A stretch of DNA of 64,000 nt from an uncultured Alphaproteobacteria bacterium (GTDB lineage Bacteria > Pseudomonadota > Alphaproteobacteria > RF32 > CAG-239). Positions 7,242-16,344 of this stretch are shown here, in pieces; the stretch's first letter is position 1; each line of letters opens with the position of its first letter. The position numbers and the translations under genes were made by a program. The DNA lies in NCBI GenBank assembly GCA_934254925.1, contig CAKQMD010000004.1, positions 29,459-93,458 on the forward strand, in the 5' to 3' direction. The notes below the pieces were generated by a model. That model was not told where the DNA came from. It saw only the letters and a program-made list of their open reading frames with translations, and did not search any database.

Positions 7242-8825
7242 TTACAGTGAGGCTTTGATTAATTCACGCGTATAGCTTTCATGGGGACTGTTAAAGATCT
7301 TTTCGGCTGAAGTTTGTTCGATGATCTTTCCGTCTTTCATAACAGCGATGTCGTCAGCCAAAGACTTAACCGCTTGCATATTATGCGAGATAAAAAGATA
7401 GCTTAAGCCTCTTTGCTTTTGAATTTGTTGCAAAAGTTCCAAAATTTGGGCTTGTATGGTTACGTCGAGCGCTGAGGTCGGTTCATCCAAAATAAGCAGT
7501 TCAGGTTCCAAAACCAAAGCGCGGGCGATGGCTATTCTCTGTCTTTGGCCGCCGGAGAATTCATGCGGATATTTGTTCAAACAGCTTTCGTCAAGCCCAA
7601 CTTCTCGCAGGACGTCAATGACCTTTTGTTTTCGTTCTCGGCGTGAGATCTCGGGGTGATGGATCAGGAGCCCCTCCCCGACGATTTCTTCAATGTTCAT
7701 CCGCGGATTCAGAGAGTTGAACGGATCTTGAAAAACTATTTGAATTTGTTTTCTTAAGCTTTTGTTTTTGCTCCTTAAATCTTTTGTTATCTCTTCGCCT
7801 TTATAAATGATGTCGCCGCTGAAAGGGAGTAATCTGGCCAAGGCCATGCCTAAAGTTGTTTTTCCTGATCCTGATTCCCCGACCAAGCCCAAAGTTTTTC
7901 CGGCTTTGATTTGAAGGGAGACGTGATCCAGGGCGTAAAAATATTCTTTTACGCGTCCCCAAAAGTTTTTCTTTTGCGGGTATCTGACCGTCAGCCCTTC
8001 TGCCGAAAGCAAAGTTTTATTCGAATTATTAGTATATAATTTCAATGGATTAGATGACAATATTAATTTTTTAGTATAAGAATTTTGCGGGTGATTGAAA
8101 ATGTTGGCCGTCGTGTTGTATTCCATGACTTTGCCGTCTTTCATCACCAGAATGTTGTCGGCAATTTTCTTAATGATTTCAAGGTCATGACTGATAAAGA
8201 TTATTGCCATTCCCAGTTTGCGTCGCAGATCCAGCAATAATTCCAATATTTGCGCCTGAATGGTGACGTCCAAAGCCGTGGTGGGTTCGTCGGCAATCAG
8301 AATGTCCGGGTTGTTGGCGATTGCCATGGCGATCATGACACGCTGGCGTTGGCCGCCGGAAAGTTCATAAGGGTATGAAAAATAGCGGCGCCGGGGATTT
8401 TTTATACCGGTCAGTCGGAGCAGTTCCATAACGCGGCCGCGAATGCGTTTGGCGGAGAGGTTGCTATGCCGATGCAGCGTTTCGGCAATTTGGTCGCCGA
8501 TTTTATGCAATGGATTCAGCGATGACAGAGGCTCCTGGAACACGAAACCGACCCGGTTGCCGCGATAGCTGCAGATTTCAGGATTGTGAAGCAGTTCCGC
8601 GCCGTTGAAACGGATAGACGAATTGGCGGCGTGGAAGGCTTTGGGATAAGGCAGCAATCCCAATACGGATAAGGCGGTGACGGATTTGCCCGATCCGGAT
8701 TCGCCGACAATGCCGAGAATTTCTCCCTTGTCTAGTTTAAAGGAAACGTCCTCAGCGGCGATGGTTTTCTCGCCGTTTTGGCGAAAATAAACAGAAAGGT
8801 GATTGACTTCCAGGATCGGGCTCAT
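7242..8825 (-). CDS. yejF: Peptide/microcin C ABC transporter, double ATPase subunit YejF
   Basis: A cytoplasmic ATPase of the Yej peptide importer, carrying two fused nucleotide-binding domains in 527 residues. Domain 1 has Walker A GESGSGKS (41-48), LSGGQRQR and ADEPTTALD. Domain 2 has GESGSGKT near residue 316, FSGGQRQR and LDEPTSALD. Each ends with the peptide-transporter C-terminal segment ([10 protein letters not shown] and [11 protein letters not shown]). The start overlaps the yejE stop by ATGA. In enterobacteria YejABEF imports oligopeptides including microcin C. No yejA (binding protein) or yejB (first permease) is present upstream, so they must lie elsewhere or be absent. Confidence 0.94.
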   Translation of the reverse strand: MSPILEVNHLSVYFRQNGEKTIAAEDVSFKLDKGEILGIVGESGSGKSVTALSVLGLLPYPKAFHAANSSIRFNGAELLHNPEICSYRGNRVGFVFQEPLSSLNPLHKIGDQIAETLHRHSNLSAKRIRGRVMELLRLTGIKNPRRRYFSYPYELSGGQRQRVMIAMAIANNPDILIADEPTTALDVTIQAQILELLLDLRRKLGMAIIFISHDLEIIKKIADNILVMKDGKVMEYNTTANIFNHPQNSYTKKLILSSNPLKLYTNNSNKTLLSAEGLTVRYPQKKNFWGRVKEYFYALDHVSLQIKAGKTLGLVGESGSGKTTLGMALARLLPFSGDIIYKGEEITKDLRSKNKSLRKQIQIVFQDPFNSLNPRMNIEEIVGEGLLIHHPEISRRERKQKVIDVLREVGLDESCLNKYPHEFSGGQRQRIAIARALVLEPELLILDEPTSALDVTIQAQILELLQQIQKQRGLSYLFISHNMQAVKSLADDIAVMKDGKIIEQTSAEKIFNSPHESYTRELIKASL

Positions 8826-9874
8826 TGGTTTTTCCTCGCATCAAAGGCATCACGGATTCCCTCTCCGATAAAAATAAGCAAAGTCAACAGCGTAGAAAGA
8901 ACAATGAAGATAGAGATACCGATCCAAGGAGCCTGAAGATTGTCTTTTCCCTGCCGGACCAGATCGCCGAGAGAGGGATAGTCCTGAGAAAGTCCCAAGC
9001 CCAAGAAATCCAGCGCGGTCAGCGCTACAATGGATTCTGACAGAATAAAAGGAATAAAGGTCAAAGCCGCGACGACGGCATTGGGCAGAATATGCCGATA
9101 GATGATGCGAAAGTTGCCGACGCCCAGCGCTTTAGCAGCTTTTACAAATTCAAAATTGCGGGTACGCAAAAATTCGGCTCTGACAACAGGAATGAGGCTT
9201 GTCCAGGAAAAAAACAGCAAAATGAGGAGCAATCCCCAGAATGTCGGCACAAAAATGCTGGCGACGATAATCAAAACAAAAAGCTGCGGCAGAGATTCCC
9301 ATATTTCCAGAAAGCGTTGAAAGAAAATGTCCAGGCGGCCTCCGAAGTACCCCTGAACGGCCCCAGCGACGATTCCGACGACCGATGAAAAAAGCGTCAG
9401 CAGAAAGGCAAAGACGACCGACAGACGTAATCCGTACAGCAAACGGGCAACGATGTCCCTGCCCTCATCATCGGTTCCCAACCAATGGCGGCGGTCCGGC
9501 GCAGCCGGTGTCGGCGTTTGAATACTGTAGTCTACCGTATTGAAAGAAAAAGGAATAAGCGTAAACAGCATCCAGCCTTTTTGATTGATTTTGTGTTGCA
9601 GGTAAGGATCATGATAATCTGCAGGCGTCGGAAAATCTCCGCCGAAAGTTTGGTCGGTATAAGTTTTGAAAACCGGAAAATAAAACTGTTGATCATATTT
9701 TACAATCAGAGGCTGATCATTGGCAATGAGTTCGGAAAAAAGGCTGATCCCGAACAAAAACGAAAAGATGATCAGGGAATACCAGGCGCGGCGGTTTTGG
9801 CGGAAAGTCTGAAGACGCCGCAAAGCCAACGGGCTGAGACGACTTTTGAGCCATGTCGCGATCGGGTGTAACAC
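8822..9874 (-). CDS. yejE: Peptide/microcin C ABC transporter permease YejE
   Basis: An inner-membrane permease of 350 residues with the long periplasmic insert typical of YejE between the first helix (about 34-50) and HWLGTDDEGRDIVARLLYG. Five further helices carry the BPD_transp_1 EAA loop, EFVKAAKALGVGNFRIIYRH. It would pair with a YejB permease and YejF. The N-terminus MLHPIATWLKSRLSPLALRRL is basic and cytoplasmic. The start is 3 bp downstream of an unrelated membrane protein gene, so the two are likely co-transcribed. Confidence 0.93.
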   Translation of the reverse strand: MLHPIATWLKSRLSPLALRRLQTFRQNRRAWYSLIIFSFLFGISLFSELIANDQPLIVKYDQQFYFPVFKTYTDQTFGGDFPTPADYHDPYLQHKINQKGWMLFTLIPFSFNTVDYSIQTPTPAAPDRRHWLGTDDEGRDIVARLLYGLRLSVVFAFLLTLFSSVVGIVAGAVQGYFGGRLDIFFQRFLEIWESLPQLFVLIIVASIFVPTFWGLLLILLFFSWTSLIPVVRAEFLRTRNFEFVKAAKALGVGNFRIIYRHILPNAVVAALTFIPFILSESIVALTALDFLGLGLSQDYPSLGDLVRQGKDNLQAPWIGISIFIVLSTLLTLLIFIGEGIRDAFDARKNQ

Positions 9875-9877
9875 GGG

Positions 9878-12205
9878 TTATTGTTCCTCATTATCAATGG
9901 TTTGAATGATCTCGACATTGACTTCCGGTTGAGCGGGCTCCGCTTTGGTTTCTTCGGCGGCGGGAACTTGGGCGGTTTCTTCCTCAGGTTTTGTCTGTTC
10001 CGCTTGGGAGGCTCCCTCCTCTGTCGTTTGAGGCTCTTCCGGATTCTTCGTTTCTTGCGTTTTTGTCTGTTCTTCTGCGACGGTTTCCGCCGTATCGGGG
10101 ACATCAGCGGCAGAGTCTGCTTTTTCCTGTTCCTCGGCTTTGGCGGTTTCTTCGGCAACAAGGCTCAATGATTTGGTTTCGGCTTCCGGCTCCTGAATGA
10201 TGTCCGGTGTTTCAAGCGCCGGGGCGTTCAGTTGTTTTTCCGTGCCGATTTCGTTAATTTGTTCTTCCGTTACGACCTGAGGTTCCTCGCTTTGCGTCGG
10301 CAAATTATGGTTAAAGCCGCCGTACCAGCTTTGGAAGGCCGCTTTGGCCAAGCTTATATCGGTTTCGGTAATCGGCGCTTTTTTGATTTTTTCAGTCAAT
10401 TCTTTTTTGGGTGCCTCGTGCAGTTTGAGTTCTGCAAATTCGACACAAGGGGTCTTTTTATAGAGGTAACCTTTAAGGATGTTGGCTGCGGAGCATACGC
10501 GATCATTGACGGTGAACTCTTTTTTGAGCGGGTCACGGATGGCCATATTGACGAAGTTTTCGTTTTTAAATGAAGGGATAAACTCTTTCTCTTTGATTTC
10601 ATAAAGGCCGTTTAAACCGCTGATGCCTTGCATGACGATGACGGTATTTTGGTCTTTTCCGTGTTTTTTCAGACGGTTGATAAAGTCTTGCATACGGCCG
10701 AACAAGCATTTCAGCTGGTCGGCATAGGCCTCACGTTTGGCAAAGACGTCGTTGGTCTTGACCCATGGGAGATGTCGTTTTTCCCGCCATTGGGAAATAG
10801 GTTTAAGGTTACAGTATTCATCATAGACATAAAGATCGGAGGGAATGTCGATATAAGCGAAATAGGCTGTGTTTCCTTTGTCTTTGATGAGGTCTTCTTC
10901 CAGGTAGTCGAGGGTTTTGACAGCATCTACCGTGTAAAAGCTGCGGGTGGAATAGCCAATTCCGGGAATGGTGTCGGCATCGGTTATCAGGCGCAGACCG
11001 GTGTAGAGCCAGGAGAAGTCAGAAATCAGGCCGGTGCTTTCTACCCATTGGGCCAACAAAAGGCCGATTTTTTGTCCCAGGCTTAGGTTAAGATTTTCCA
11101 GCTTGATCGGCAAATTTTGCTTTTTTATGCATTTGCTGACGGAGGGCTGATTATTGGTATAGCAGATTTCTATACCGCGGGATTCATAGGCCTTAATGTC
11201 ATAATTGGCTTTGAGGAAAGTGTCGTAGATCTTATTGTTTTTGAGGTAAAGATATTGGTTGGACAGGTCTTTGAAATTCCAGTAACTGTTCAAAACAACG
11301 CTGGAAAGCGTGTTTTCGGCGGTGTCTTCCGATCGGGTTTGCGGGTTAAACGTTCTGGTGAGGTTCAAATAAGGATCCGTTGTGTTGACGTAAGCGTTTG
11401 GATAAAAGTTGAAGTTGTTTTCAGCGTAGAAACCAAGCATGGTATCCATGGCGCTTTTGATTTTGTCGTTGTATGCCTTGCGTGCGGGTTTGTTGTCTTG
11501 CAGGTCACGGAGGTAGTTGTAGGAAGTGAAGTCAGGGAAAGCCAAAAAGACGAACTTTTTGCCGTCATAGTAACTGTCGGCAATTTTGCGGCTGTAAGTC
11601 GTGCGGAAACCGGTGTTGCGGTGAGCGTTTAAATAAGTGTCAAACCCAATGCCGGCCGTGATAATCAGCAAAATGCCGATGAAGTAGGCAATGGTGATGC
11701 GGCTGGACAGCGACAGAAAGAAAAAGAAGAACACCGAGGCTGCTACCGTGAAGATGATGTGGGAGTTTTCATTGAACATGACACCGATGTTGTCGCCGAA
11801 ATAGGAGGCTATCCAGCCGGAAAACATCGATTCTTTGTCAAACAGTGCAAACTGCGAGAACATTGCCAAGATAAACAAGGCCAATATCAATGCACTCAAC
11901 AAATTTTGCAGAAAAGAGGAAAATGAGACCAGATACATCAGCAGAATCGAAAACACACCCAACCCGGCGATGATGTAAATGACTTCGGGCCGCAGGATAA
12001 TTTCGGATGAAAAAATGTTATAGCTGCCGGCATTGGCAAACAAGATGAAATTCATGATCAAAAGCGTGGCAACGATAATACTCTTTTCGACCCAGTCGAC
12101 CATATAGATGGGAAAGGAACGTTTTTTCTTTATGGTGGTTTTGTCCCGGTTGTTCTCGTTTTTGAGCGCTTTTTGGCGGTTGTCGTCCAGTATTATGTCA
12201 TGCAT
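9878..12205 (-). CDS. Large membrane protein with degenerate sulfatase-like domain and acidic tail
   Basis: A 775-residue protein in three parts. Residues about 35-185 form five or six membrane helices, residues 200-575 a soluble domain, and residues 590-775 a low-complexity Glu/Pro/Thr/Ala tail. The layout of helices plus soluble domain, and stretches such as YFAYIDIPSDLYVYDEYCN and TVIVMQGISGLNG, recall membrane sulfatase/phosphoethanolamine-transferase proteins. I see no catalytic Thr/Ser metal site, so the fold is at best degenerate. It lies 3 bp upstream of yejE, where yejA and yejB are usually expected. The function is unknown and the sulfatase similarity is tentative. Confidence 0.7.
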   Translation of the reverse strand: MHDIILDDNRQKALKNENNRDKTTIKKKRSFPIYMVDWVEKSIIVATLLIMNFILFANAGSYNIFSSEIILRPEVIYIIAGLGVFSILLMYLVSFSSFLQNLLSALILALFILAMFSQFALFDKESMFSGWIASYFGDNIGVMFNENSHIIFTVAASVFFFFFLSLSSRITIAYFIGILLIITAGIGFDTYLNAHRNTGFRTTYSRKIADSYYDGKKFVFLAFPDFTSYNYLRDLQDNKPARKAYNDKIKSAMDTMLGFYAENNFNFYPNAYVNTTDPYLNLTRTFNPQTRSEDTAENTLSSVVLNSYWNFKDLSNQYLYLKNNKIYDTFLKANYDIKAYESRGIEICYTNNQPSVSKCIKKQNLPIKLENLNLSLGQKIGLLLAQWVESTGLISDFSWLYTGLRLITDADTIPGIGYSTRSFYTVDAVKTLDYLEEDLIKDKGNTAYFAYIDIPSDLYVYDEYCNLKPISQWREKRHLPWVKTNDVFAKREAYADQLKCLFGRMQDFINRLKKHGKDQNTVIVMQGISGLNGLYEIKEKEFIPSFKNENFVNMAIRDPLKKEFTVNDRVCSAANILKGYLYKKTPCVEFAELKLHEAPKKELTEKIKKAPITETDISLAKAAFQSWYGGFNHNLPTQSEEPQVVTEEQINEIGTEKQLNAPALETPDIIQEPEAETKSLSLVAEETAKAEEQEKADSAADVPDTAETVAEEQTKTQETKNPEEPQTTEEGASQAEQTKPEEETAQVPAAEETKAEPAQPEVNVEIIQTIDNEEQ

Positions 12206-12278
12206 CTCAGATCACCTTGTTTCGGTTCAATAAAGCGGTTGGAGGTATTGTAAGCACATTTTTTGTTATTTTAAAGCA

Positions 12279-12313
12279 AAAATCCTCAAGGCTGCACAGC
12301 TCTTGAGGATTTT
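12279..12313 (-). terminator. Rho-independent terminator of rpsD
   Basis: A 12-bp inverted repeat AAAATCCTCAAG/CTTGAGGATTTT with an 11-nt loop lies just after the rpsD stop and is followed, on the minus strand, by a T-rich run. Confidence 0.85.
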
Positions 12314-12332
12314 GACAAAAGAAGATTCCCGA

Positions 12333-12950
12333 TTAACGAGAGTAGAATTCGATAACCAGATTGGGTTCCATAATGCAGGCATAAGGAACATCATCAAACT
12401 TGGGAACGAAAGCGTATTTGGCGGTCAGCTTTTTGCTGTCAACTTCCAAATATCCCGGAACCTGACGATCCTGAGCTTCAACGGCGGCGATAACAATCGG
12501 CAACGCTTTGGATTTTTCGCGGACTTCAATCACGTCTCCGGCTTTGACCATATAAGACGGGATGTTGACCTTTTTGCCGTTAACCGTTACATGACCGTGG
12601 TTGACGAACTGACGGGCCGCAAAGATGGTGGGAACGAATTTTGATTTATAGACCAGGTTGTCCAGGCGCGATTCCAAAATACCGATGAGATTTTCGGCGG
12701 CATCACCGCTGCGGCGAATGGCCTCGACGTAGTATTTGTGGAACTGTTTTTCAGAAACGTTGCCGTAATAGGTTTTCAATTTCTGTTTGGCATAGAGCTG
12801 TTCACCGTAGTCTGTCGGTTTTTTTCTTCTCTGACCGTGCTGGCCGGGAGCGTATTCTCTTTTATTGAACGGGCTGTTGGCATTGCCCCACAGGGTGGCG
12901 CCATAGCGACGGTCGGCTTTTTTCTTTGCAGAAACAATACTTTTTACCAT
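12333..12950 (-). CDS. rpsD: 30S ribosomal protein S4
   Basis: A primary 16S rRNA-binding protein that starts small-subunit assembly. The 205 residues match the family. The N-terminal domain contains [24 protein letters not shown] split over the usual positions. The S4 RNA-binding domain contains [11 protein letters not shown] and [20 protein letters not shown]. The gene is monocistronic, as in many alphaproteobacteria, rather than in an alpha operon. The N-terminal zinc Cys set is absent (zinc-free form). The leader holds a strong hairpin. Confidence 0.98.
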   Translation of the reverse strand: MVKSIVSAKKKADRRYGATLWGNANSPFNKREYAPGQHGQRRKKPTDYGEQLYAKQKLKTYYGNVSEKQFHKYYVEAIRRSGDAAENLIGILESRLDNLVYKSKFVPTIFAARQFVNHGHVTVNGKKVNIPSYMVKAGDVIEVREKSKALPIVIAAVEAQDRQVPGYLEVDSKKLTAKYAFVPKFDDVPYACIMEPNLVIEFYSR

Positions 12951-13028
12951 AAAAAATTTCCTTATTTATTTGATTTACATTATTGTCCCGGTAGTTTTGG
13001 TTCTCAAAAATCAAACGGGGCATTGCCT

Positions 13029-13052
13029 GCCCTCTTTCCCGGAAGTGAGGGC
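13029..13052 (-). promoter_or_regulatory. Hairpin in the rpsD upstream region
   Basis: The inverted repeat GCCCTC/GAGGGC encloses a second complementary pair TTCC/GGAA, about 80-100 bp upstream of the rpsD ATG. S4 represses its own mRNA in several bacteria, so an autoregulatory leader is possible. A promoter-like TTGAAA (13076-13081) and TATAGA (13055-13060) pair is spaced only 14 bp, which makes the transcript start uncertain. Confidence 0.35.
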
Positions 13053-13160
13053 AATCTATAACAAAAAGATGAAAGTTTCAAGCTCTTTTTTCAAAAAAAA
13101 CTAGATTTTTGTGAGATTTAAGCTAAAATGGCAGAAATTCTAAAGGAGCTTTGAGAAATT

Positions 13161-14921
13161 ATGTCTTATGACATTTTGTTTCAACGCGCGTTGTCGCTTC
13201 ATCAGGCGGGGCAATTTGACGACGCGGAGCAATTATACAGGCAGATTCTGGAGACGGCCCCCGATCAACCGGACGTTTTGAATTTGCTGGGGTTGATCGC
13301 CCAGGCCAAAGACTTGCATCTGCAGGCGGCGGAGTTGTTTTATCGGGCGGTTAGAAATGCACCGGAGCATGCCCCTTTTTATTTCAATTTGGGAATTTCT
13401 CTCAAGGCGTTAAATAAACCGCATGAAGCCATGGAGGCTTTTCAGAAGGTTTTGCAGTTGCAGCCCGACTTGAAAGAAGCCGAAAATGAACGCGGCAGCG
13501 TGCTGATGATGTTGCATGAACCGGAAAAAGCCCGGGAGGCTTATCGGCGGGCTTTGCAGCAAGATGAAAATTATGCGTCGGCTCATCTTAATTTGGCTTT
13601 GAGCTATTTGCCCGACAATCCGCAAAAAGTTCGCGACAGCTTGGAAAATTTGTCGCGACGGTTTCCCGACGAGGCTGCCGTTTGGTTTGAATTGGCCCGG
13701 CAATATTATGAAGTCGGCAGAGACGGCGAAGCTTGGCAAGCGGCCGTCAAAGCCAAGGAATTGGCGCCGGCTTCCGACGAAGCAAAAGCCCTTTTGGGGC
13801 TGCTTTGCCTTAAAGAACATCAAGATGACAAGGCTGCGATTTATTTTGAAAAGGCGCTGCTTCTAAATCCCAAAAATACGCAGGCCATGGTTAATTTGGC
13901 CAATATCCGCAGCAATGTCGGAAGCTTTGACCAGGCGGAAGCCCTGTATAAAAGGGTTTTGGAGCTTGAGCCCAGAAATTTTGACGCCTGTTTTAACTAT
14001 GCGCACATGCTCTATCGTGCCAAGAGGCTGCCCGAAGCTTTGGAAATTTACAGAAGTGCCGTCATTTTGAATCCAAAATCGGCAGAAGTCAGCAATAACT
14101 TGGGCATTATCATGAAAGATCAGCAGGATTACGAAGAAGCGCTCGGCTTGTTCTTCAATGCCATGGCTTTGGATCCGGACTTGGAGGCGGCCATGGTGAA
14201 CGCGGCGGAAACGCTGGTGCTGTATTTTGAAGGAGGACACGAAAAAGAGGCAGTGCAGATTGCTGAAAACTGGAAAAGGCAAATGCCCGACAATCCTTTT
14301 GCCTGCCATGTCTGCTGCGCATTAAAAGGAGAAAACTGTGAAGATAATCTCGAGTATAGTCAGAGGCTGTTTGACAATTTTGCTGATCATTACGAGCCTG
14401 TTATGCAAAATTTGGATTACAACTTGCCGGGAACTTTGGCAGCAATTATTGGAGATGCTGAAGCTGCCATTGTGGATCTGGGGTGCGGTTCGGGGCTTTT
14501 GGGAGAAGCGCTCAAAGAAAAAGGGAAAGAACTCGTCGGCGTAGACCTGTCGGCCAAGATGCTGGCTCTGGCCGAGAAGAAAAAAACTTATAAAAAACTG
14601 GTGCTAAGCGATGCCGTTTCTTTTATGAAAAGCCGTCCCAAAGCCGATTTGGTGGTTATGGCCGACGTTTTGGGCTATATCGGCGACCTTGGCGAACTCT
14701 TTACTCTGCTGAAGGGATATAAGGTTTTGTTTTCCGTTGAAGCTTTGCAAGACAGCGATCAAAATTTTGTATTGAATGCCGGCGGACGTTATCAACATAG
14801 TGAAAAATATATACGAAATCTCTTGGAAAATAACGGATTTCGTGACATCATAATACAAAAGGCCGTCTTTAGAAAAGAAAAAGGAAAAGATGTTCCGGGC
14901 CTTATTGTCAGCGGAGAATAG
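13161..14921 (+). CDS. TPR-repeat protein with C-terminal SAM methyltransferase domain
   Basis: A 586-residue cytosolic protein. Residues 1 to about 370 are a series of tetratricopeptide repeats with the usual A-x-x-x-Y-x-x-A-L spacing (for example AEQLYRQILETAPDQPDVLN and ALEIYRSAVILNPKSAEVSN). Residues about 400-586 form a class I methyltransferase; motif I, VDLGCGSG, is near residue 438, followed by GVDLSAKMLALA and the acidic VVMADVLGYIGDL. Such fusions methylate proteins or glycan-related substrates, but the target is unknown. The gene is followed 2 bp later by a Nudix gene, suggesting one transcript. AAGGAG lies 12 bases before the ATG. Confidence 0.88.
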   Translation: MSYDILFQRALSLHQAGQFDDAEQLYRQILETAPDQPDVLNLLGLIAQAKDLHLQAAELFYRAVRNAPEHAPFYFNLGISLKALNKPHEAMEAFQKVLQLQPDLKEAENERGSVLMMLHEPEKAREAYRRALQQDENYASAHLNLALSYLPDNPQKVRDSLENLSRRFPDEAAVWFELARQYYEVGRDGEAWQAAVKAKELAPASDEAKALLGLLCLKEHQDDKAAIYFEKALLLNPKNTQAMVNLANIRSNVGSFDQAEALYKRVLELEPRNFDACFNYAHMLYRAKRLPEALEIYRSAVILNPKSAEVSNNLGIIMKDQQDYEEALGLFFNAMALDPDLEAAMVNAAETLVLYFEGGHEKEAVQIAENWKRQMPDNPFACHVCCALKGENCEDNLEYSQRLFDNFADHYEPVMQNLDYNLPGTLAAIIGDAEAAIVDLGCGSGLLGEALKEKGKELVGVDLSAKMLALAEKKKTYKKLVLSDAVSFMKSRPKADLVVMADVLGYIGDLGELFTLLKGYKVLFSVEALQDSDQNFVLNAGGRYQHSEKYIRNLLENNGFRDIIIQKAVFRKEKGKDVPGLIVSGE

Positions 14922-14923
14922 AC

Positions 14924-15559
14924 ATGTTTATCGATATTTATGACGAACAAATGCACCTTTTGGGAAAAGCCAGCCTTGAACAGGCGCATCATGAAGGATT
15001 GTGGCACAGGGTCTTTCACTGCTGGATTGTTAAGCCGGGAAAGGACGGGAATCATAAAGTTTGGCTGCAGCTGCGCAGCAAAGAAAAGCCCAATTCCCCT
15101 AACCTGCTTGGGGTTTCGGCCGCAGGGCATCTTGAAAGCGGTGAAACGGCTCGCGACGGGATCAAAGATATTGAAAAGGAGTTGGGGCTGAGCGTTGATT
15201 TCAGCCGTTTGACAAAGTTGTTTACCGATCGCCGGGTGACTGACCGGCAGGATTACCATAACCGAGAGTTTAATCCGACTTATGTTTTGGAAACGGAAGC
15301 CAAGCTTGAAGATCTGACGCTGCTTCCCGGGGAAGTGGATGGCGTGTATGTGGCAAAGATTGACGATGTGGCAGACTTATTTAAGGGAAAATGCGACAGT
15401 ATTGCGAGCATTGGGCGAATCAGACTAGATGACGGCAGTTACAAGTCGGAAATCCGCTATGTCGAGGCAAAAGACTTTGTGGCGGCGGACAAAGCCTATT
15501 ATATTAAGGTTATGGACATGTTGCAGCGTTATTGCGACAATTGCGGAAAAGTGTCCTGA
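14924..15559 (+). CDS. Nudix hydrolase, isopentenyl-diphosphate-isomerase-like subfamily
   Basis: A 211-residue cytosolic enzyme expected to cleave a nucleoside-diphosphate-linked or prenyl diphosphate substrate. The Nudix box begins AAGHLESGETARDG at about residue 68 and ends DIEKELGL. The usual R-E pair at its centre is replaced by Lys-Asp and one of the two metal-binding Glu by Lys, so activity may be altered. The spacing follows the YfcD/Idi type, which is one residue shorter than the standard box. It is probably co-transcribed with the TPR-methyltransferase and ends at a bidirectional terminator. Confidence 0.87.
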   Translation: MFIDIYDEQMHLLGKASLEQAHHEGLWHRVFHCWIVKPGKDGNHKVWLQLRSKEKPNSPNLLGVSAAGHLESGETARDGIKDIEKELGLSVDFSRLTKLFTDRRVTDRQDYHNREFNPTYVLETEAKLEDLTLLPGEVDGVYVAKIDDVADLFKGKCDSIASIGRIRLDDGSYKSEIRYVEAKDFVAADKAYYIKVMDMLQRYCDNCGKVS

Positions 15560-15568
15560 GAGCACGAA

Positions 15569-15600
15569 AAACCGTCCTTAAAATGTTTTAAGGACGGTTT
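15569..15600. terminator. Bidirectional terminator between convergent genes
   Basis: A perfect 15-bp inverted repeat AAACCGTCCTTAAAA/TTTTAAGGACGGTTT with a 2-nt spacer serves the Nudix gene (+) and the outer-membrane protein gene (-). Confidence 0.88.
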
Positions 15601-15629
15601 ACTTTATAAGGAATTTATCGGTTTAGAGT

Positions 15630-16175
15630 TTAGAAGGTGTATCTTACACCGGCAGTGACTTCGTTAAAGTTGTTGAGATGTGCCATGCCGACATAGTTGT
15701 AGCGGGCCATGACACGGGCGGCAAAGTGATCGGTGAAGTTGTATTGGGCACCGATACCGGCACGGTAGCCGATTTTGCCTTTTGAGGTTTTGCCGTCAAT
15801 CTTTTTATGATCTGTTTCATAGTCGGCAATACCCAAAGAAGCCAACAAATCAAATTTTTGAGCAGTGTCTATCGGCATATAGCCATAGACATCAATACCA
15901 TAGGCATGGAATTTGAATTTTTCAATGCCGTCCGGCCGATGGCTTTTTCTTTCTCCGGCTTGCTGATAGAAAGCTTCCAATCCAAGATAATCACCCATTC
16001 TGGTACCAACGTTGATAATGCCGGAGTTAAAACCGTCATCCATGTTTTTGGCATCTTTTTTGAAATCGGCTTTGTCATAGGCATAATCCAATCCGACGTA
16101 CGGACGGAATTCCTGTGCTTGAACAGCTGCCGAAAACAAGCAGGCAACGCCGGCTAAAAGTAACGTTTTTTTCAT
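15630..16175 (-). CDS. Outer-membrane beta-barrel protein, paralogue 1
   Basis: A 181-residue porin-like or OmpA-barrel-like protein. The signal peptide MKKTLLLAGVACLFSAAVQA is followed by a mature start QEFRPYVGLDYAYDKADF. Alternating hydrophobic strands end in the C-terminal VTAGVRYTF, the Phe-terminated signature recognised by BamA. It is expected to be an eight-stranded barrel in the outer membrane. It is the downstream member of a tandem pair with 16345-16902; N- and C-terminal strands are nearly identical while the middle loops differ. Each gene has its own terminator. Confidence 0.88.
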   Translation of the reverse strand: MKKTLLLAGVACLFSAAVQAQEFRPYVGLDYAYDKADFKKDAKNMDDGFNSGIINVGTRMGDYLGLEAFYQQAGERKSHRPDGIEKFKFHAYGIDVYGYMPIDTAQKFDLLASLGIADYETDHKKIDGKTSKGKIGYRAGIGAQYNFTDHFAARVMARYNYVGMAHLNNFNEVTAGVRYTF

Positions 16176-16287
16176 CTTATAAACTCCAAAATATATAGTT
16201 GTTTCTTTCGTCCCTGCTATAAAATTTTATAGCTTCAAGAGTATAGATAATCGGTTTTTGCGCATTTTAAAGGGGCGGAGTAAAAAA

Positions 16288-16316
16288 ACTGCCCCGTAAA
16301 AATTTTACGGGGCAGT
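16288..16316 (-). terminator. Rho-independent terminator of outer-membrane paralogue 2
   Basis: The stem ACTGCCCCGTAAAA/TTTTACGGGGCAGT is followed on the minus strand by a T-rich run, and lies between the two barrel genes. Confidence 0.85.
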
Positions 16317-16344
16317 CCTTAAAGGAATTTACATTAACATGTCA

